From: Solirubrobacterales bacterium
Lineage (GTDB): Bacteria; Actinomycetota; Thermoleophilia; Solirubrobacterales; Solirubrobacteraceae
Assembly: GCA_009781575.1 (NCBI GenBank)
Contig: WQXW01000069.1
Location: 1-8,000 of the forward strand
Direction: 5' to 3'
DNA length: 8,000 nucleotides
Shown: in pieces, positions 5,421 through 8,000 of the stretch
How positions within the stretch are numbered: the stretch's first letter is position 1
Layout: each line of letters begins with the position of its first letter
Translations under genes and position numbers: made by a program
The notes under the pieces: generated by a model
Told to the model about the DNA's origin: nothing
The model's input: the letters and a program-made list of their open reading frames with translations, nothing else
Database searches by the model: none

Positions 5421-6233
5421 ATGGCCAGGCGCCCCAAGCTCCCCACCCCGCCGGTCCCCTCCTCGCTGCGGCCCGCGCCGCCGCGCCCCGGCGAGGGCAA
5501 CGGCAAGGTCCGGCCGGTGGACCACGCGGCGGAGGCCGGCACCGCGGTGGTCGATTGGGTGGACGAGCGCACCTCGCTCTCGGGCGCGGGCCGCTGGCTG
5601 ATGTTCCGCAAGGTGCCCAAGGGCACCAACTGGTTCTACACGCTGGGCTCCGCCACGCTGTTCGCCTTCCTCTCGCAGGCCGTCACCGGCGTGTTCCTGG
5701 CGATGTACTACAAGCCCGACCCCTCCGGCGGGGCCTACGAATCGATCCGCCACGTCACCAACGAAGTGTTCCTCGGCCAGTTCGTGCGCGGCATGCACAA
5801 GTGGGGCTCGAGTGTGATGGTGATTCTCGTGTTCCTGCACATGGGGCGCACCTTCTTCTTCGGCGCCTACAAGTACCCGCGCGAGCTCAATTGGGTGATC
5901 GGCGTGGTGCTGCTGATCCTCACGATGGTGATGTCGTTCACCGGTTACCTGTTGCCGTTCGATCAGCGCGCCTACTGGGCCACGATCGTGGGGGTCAACA
6001 TCAACGGCACCGGCCCGCTGATCGGGCCCTACCTCTCCGATTTCCTGCGCGCGGGGCCCGAATTCGGCGCCACCACGTTATCCCGCTTCTATGCGATTCA
6101 CATGCTGCTCGTGCCCGGCGCGATCGTCGCGCTGATCGGCGCGCACCTCTACCTCGTCACCAAGCTCGGCACCACGGCGCCGCCGTGGCAGAAAGTGCAG
6201 GTCGACGAGGAGCTCCGCAAGGCGCAGGCATGA
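5421..6233 (+). CDS. qcrB: Cytochrome b6-type subunit of menaquinol:cytochrome c reductase
   Basis: This 270-residue membrane protein holds the two b haems of complex III. A Pro-rich cytoplasmic N-terminus (1-45) is followed by the amphipathic VVDWVDERTSL and four membrane helices (about 72-96, 127-147, 157-178, 223-247). Haem ligands are H126 and H140 in helix B and H227 and H242 in helix D. The 15-residue step in helix D is the b6f-type spacing rather than the 14 of mitochondrial-type cytochrome b. GYLLPFDQRAYWAT follows helix C. The protein stops after four helices, so the second half of cytochrome b is supplied by the next gene, as in Bacillus and in b6f. Where b6-type proteins carry the haem c-i cysteine (FYC-LG), this protein has WFYTLGS with T74. 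The ATG at 5421 has no strong Shine-Dalgarno. It overlaps qcrC by 4 nt (ATGA). Confidence 0.95.
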   Translation: MARRPKLPTPPVPSSLRPAPPRPGEGNGKVRPVDHAAEAGTAVVDWVDERTSLSGAGRWLMFRKVPKGTNWFYTLGSATLFAFLSQAVTGVFLAMYYKPDPSGGAYESIRHVTNEVFLGQFVRGMHKWGSSVMVILVFLHMGRTFFFGAYKYPRELNWVIGVVLLILTMVMSFTGYLLPFDQRAYWATIVGVNINGTGPLIGPYLSDFLRAGPEFGATTLSRFYAIHMLLVPGAIVALIGAHLYLVTKLGTTAPPWQKVQVDEELRKAQA

Positions 6234-6964
6234 ACAAGCGCGAGAAGGAGCAGTACCTGCGCGAATACGCGATCTCAAAGTCGCGGGGCAAGCCGTTCTT
6301 CCCCTACGCGGTCACCAAGGATGCGGTGATGGCGTGCGTGGTGATGGCCGTGATCATCTCGGCCTCGCTCCTGTTCGGCGCGGAGCTCGGCTCCAAGGCC
6401 AACCCCACCACCACCACCTACGTGCCCCGGCCGGAGTGGTACTTCTTCTTCCTCTTCGAGCTGTTGCGCGTGATCAAGCCGCCAAGCCTCGTGGGGCTCG
6501 CCACGATCGGCGTGCCCACGCTGGGCATGATCCTGCTGTTCCTGTTGCCCTTCTACGACCGCTCGCCCGAGCGCCGGCCCGAGCGGCGGCCGATCGCCAC
6601 GCTGACCGGCATCTTCGTGATCGGCGCGATGGCCTATCTCACCTATCAGGGCGCCAACGCCGGCACGCCCACCGCGCTGTCGCTGGCGCCGCCCGCGCCG
6701 GTCAAGGCGGCGGGTGGCGAAACGCTGGCCAACTTCGAAGCCGGCCGGCTGGCGGTGGCGCAGAGCGGCTGCCTCTCCTGCCACAAGATCGGCGACAACG
6801 GCAACAACGGCCCCGGCCCGGAACTGACCCACATCGCATCGCGCATCCCCCGCCAGGCGATCGCGCGCACACTGGTCAACCCCACCGCGCCGATGCCCTC
6901 CTTCCGCCGCCTGCCGCCCAAGAAGTTCAACAACATCGTGGAATTCCTCTCCGCCCTGAAGTAG
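6230..6964 (+). CDS. qcrC: Subunit IV-cytochrome c fusion of menaquinol:cytochrome c reductase
   Basis: This 244-residue protein joins a b6f subunit IV-like part to a C-terminal cytochrome c. Three membrane helices are seen (about 32-51, 88-108, 122-140). The quinol-oxidation loop motif PEWY is at 68-71, followed by FFFLFELLRVIKPPS. The outer c-type domain has one haem site, CLSCH (C181-H185), with M222 in PTAPMPSF as probable sixth ligand, and ends in the usual FNNIVEFLSALK helix. The fusion is the hallmark of Bacillus/Firmicutes-type QcrC and differs from the di-haem mycobacterial QcrC. Electrons from the Rieske protein would pass to this haem and on to a terminal oxidase. The ATG at 6230 overlaps the qcrB TGA and starts MNKREKEQYLREYAI, as expected for the family; AAGG lies 8 nt upstream. 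Confidence 0.94.
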   Translation: MNKREKEQYLREYAISKSRGKPFFPYAVTKDAVMACVVMAVIISASLLFGAELGSKANPTTTTYVPRPEWYFFFLFELLRVIKPPSLVGLATIGVPTLGMILLFLLPFYDRSPERRPERRPIATLTGIFVIGAMAYLTYQGANAGTPTALSLAPPAPVKAAGGETLANFEAGRLAVAQSGCLSCHKIGDNGNNGPGPELTHIASRIPRQAIARTLVNPTAPMPSFRRLPPKKFNNIVEFLSALK

Positions 6965-6977
6965 CGGCCAAATCACG

Positions 6978-6983
6978 TAGGCT
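6978..6983 (+). promoter_or_regulatory. Possible -10 box of menG, leaderless arrangement
   Basis: TAGGCT fits TANNNT and ends 6 nt before the menG GTG at 6990, inside the 25-nt gap after qcrC. A weak -35-like CTGAAG at 6956-6961 gives a 16-nt spacer. No Shine-Dalgarno is present. Read-through from qcrC is equally possible. Confidence 0.35.
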
Positions 6984-6989
6984 CTCGGC

Positions 6990-7796
6990 GTGGCCAGCGA
7001 GCAAGGGGCGGGCCGTTTGGAGGCGGGTCAGGTGCGGGCGATGTTCGACCGCATCGCCGCCATCTACGACCTGATGAACACCGCGATGAGCGCCGGCATG
7101 CACCATCGCTGGCGCGCGCGCGCGGCCGATCAGGCGCGCGTGGGCCCCGGCAGCCGCGTGCTCGATGTGGCCTGCGGCACGGGCGACCTCTCGCTGGAGC
7201 TCGCGCGGCGCGTGGCGCCCGCGGGGCAGGTTGTGGGCAGCGACTTCTCCGAGGCGATGCTCGCGCGCGCGCGCCAGAAGGGGGCCGCGGCGCACACGCC
7301 GGATGGGGTGCTGCGCTTCGAGTGGGCCGACGCGCTGCAGCTGCCCTACGGCGAGGGCTCCTTCGACGCCGCCACTGTCGGCTTCGGCGTGCGCAACTTT
7401 GCCGATCTGGAGTCGGGGCTGGCGGAGCTCGTGCGCGTGGTGCGCCCCGGCGGGCGGGTGGTGGTGCTCGAGTTCACCACGCCCACCCGGCCGCCGCTGT
7501 CGCTCTTCTACCGGGTGTGGTTCGACCGGCTGGTGCCGGTGCTGGGGCGGATCGCCGCCGCGGTGGCGCACCCGCTCGAGCGGCTCGCCGTCGGAGCCCG
7601 CGGTGCAGGCGGTGCGCGCTCGATCGCCGACGCCTACCGCTACCTGCCGAGCTCGGTCAAGCGCTTCCCCGCGCCGCGCGAGCTGGCCGCGCTGCTGGAG
7701 CGCGCGGGCCTCGTCGAGGTGCATTGGCTGCTCACGGCCGGCGGCATCGTCACGATCCACGCCGGTACTGTGTGTGCGGAGGACTCCTCGAGATGA
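6990..7796 (+). CDS. menG: Demethylmenaquinone methyltransferase (UbiE/MenG family)
   Basis: This 268-residue SAM-dependent methyltransferase performs the last step of menaquinone synthesis, C-methylation of demethylmenaquinone. The N-terminus has FDRIAAIYDLMNTAMSAGMHHRWR. The SAM-binding motif I is VLDVACGTGDLSLEL (57-71), followed by the acidic strand end GSD at 83-85, VGFGVRNFADL (130-140) typical of UbiE/MenG, LVRVVRPGGRVVVLEF, and DAYRYLPSSVKRFPAPREL (214-232). Compared with the usual form, about 20 extra residues (near 191-211: HPLERLAVGARGAGGAR region) lie between the FDRLVPVLGRIA helix and DAYRYLP. It is called MenG, not UbiE, because the bc complex is the menaquinol type and the genome looks actinobacterial. 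The GTG at 6990 leaves a 17-residue lead before the first conserved helix; later starts would be tight. Its TGA overlaps the next ATG. Confidence 0.92.
   Translation: MASEQGAGRLEAGQVRAMFDRIAAIYDLMNTAMSAGMHHRWRARAADQARVGPGSRVLDVACGTGDLSLELARRVAPAGQVVGSDFSEAMLARARQKGAAAHTPDGVLRFEWADALQLPYGEGSFDAATVGFGVRNFADLESGLAELVRVVRPGGRVVVLEFTTPTRPPLSLFYRVWFDRLVPVLGRIAAAVAHPLERLAVGARGAGGARSIADAYRYLPSSVKRFPAPRELAALLERAGLVEVHWLLTAGGIVTIHAGTVCAEDSSR
7778..7783 (+). promoter_or_regulatory. Ribosome binding site of the polyprenyl synthase gene
   Basis: GGAGGA lies 9 nt before the ATG at 7793, within the last codons of menG. GAGGA is followed one base later by TCCTC, so the site could partly pair with itself. 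Confidence 0.65.
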
Positions 7797-8000
7797 GCGC
7801 GCCCGGCAGAACGGAGGAGGGCACCGCCACGCGCGGCGTCGCCGGCAACGACCTGGACGCGGTCGAGGAGATCATCCGCCACGGGGGCGAGTCGCTGCGC
7901 GAGCGCATGGCCCGCGCCGAGGAGCACCTGGAAACGGTGACCGCCGAGGCGGGCGCGCCGCTGGCCGCACACGCGACCGCCACGATCGTGGCCGGCGGCA
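7793..8000 (+). CDS. Probable polyprenyl diphosphate synthase, N-terminal part
   Basis: The ATG at 7793 overlaps the menG stop (ATGA) and the frame stays open to the window end, giving 69 residues. The visible part is an Ala/Glu-rich helical region (LDAVEEIIRHGGESLRERM, then RAEEHLETV) ending LAAHATATIVAGG. In trans-polyprenyl synthetases the segment before the first substrate-binding motif reads A-x-x-(LI)-x-x-GGKRLRP; the window ends just where KRLRP would come. The catalytic DDxxD motifs are not in view, so the call rests on this ending and on context. Directly after menG, the expected job is making the menaquinone side chain, as the heptaprenyl or similar diphosphate synthase catalytic subunit. 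Confidence 0.65.
   Translation, partial: MSAPGRTEEGTATRGVAGNDLDAVEEIIRHGGESLRERMARAEEHLETVTAEAGAPLAAHATATIVAGG

Noticed and set aside
4559..6229. Upstream extension of the qcrC frame across qcrA and qcrB
   Set aside because: The Arg/Pro-rich translation is not protein-like, and both overlapped genes are clearly real. The family start MNKREK at 6230 is correct.
1..8000. tRNA, rRNA, riboswitch or insertion sequence
   Set aside because: No cloverleaf, rRNA-like stretch, transposase-like protein or terminal repeats with a target duplication were recognised by eye.

Overview
The window is very GC-rich, uses GTG and TTG as well as ATG starts, and packs its genes tightly with overlapping ends. All intact genes are on the + strand. 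Gene content and protein style (menaquinone-linked respiration, GC-rich actinobacterial coding) suggest a high-GC actinobacterium, probably the Thermoleophilia/Solirubrobacterales side. This placement is inference from protein style, not a search result.

Layout. Positions 1-329 hold two gene remnants facing opposite ways: the C-terminal end of an amidase on the minus strand (about 154 down to 1) and the C-terminal end of an ABC-2 type transporter permease on the plus strand (about 123-329). They meet abruptly near 130-155, so this is a rearrangement scar or an assembly join. Positions 376-4500 are one tight operon: hemB (zinc-type porphobilinogen synthase), a fused two-domain siroheme decarboxylase (AhbA/AhbB or NirD/NirL type, easily mistaken for an Lrp/AsnC regulator), hemL (glutamate-1-semialdehyde aminomutase), and an unrecognised 219-residue protein with a repeat-built Pro/Val linker and a helical domain that faintly resembles polyprenyl synthetases. 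Positions 4501-4733 are non-coding and hold a small stem-loop, a five-copy CCCCG repeat, a perfect 26-bp palindrome followed by a T-rich stretch (probable terminator), and a possible promoter. Positions 4734-6964 are qcrA-qcrB-qcrC, a menaquinol:cytochrome c reductase of the Bacillus type (Rieske protein, cytochrome b6-like subunit, subunit IV fused to cytochrome c). Positions 6990-8000 are menG (demethylmenaquinone methyltransferase) and the start of a probable polyprenyl diphosphate synthase that runs off the window.

How the genes fit together. The first operon makes early tetrapyrrole precursors and contains an enzyme acting on siroheme, which points to siroheme-dependent haem (or haem d1) synthesis. 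The second block builds the haem-containing bc complex, and the third makes the methylated, prenylated menaquinone that this complex oxidises. The region is therefore a respiratory-chain supply locus: cofactor, complex and quinone.

The three genes that follow a gap (hemB, qcrA, menG) each have a TANNNT hexamer ending 6-8 nt before the start codon and no Shine-Dalgarno, a pattern expected of leaderless transcripts. Genes inside operons instead overlap their neighbour, and two of them have strong GGAGG sites.
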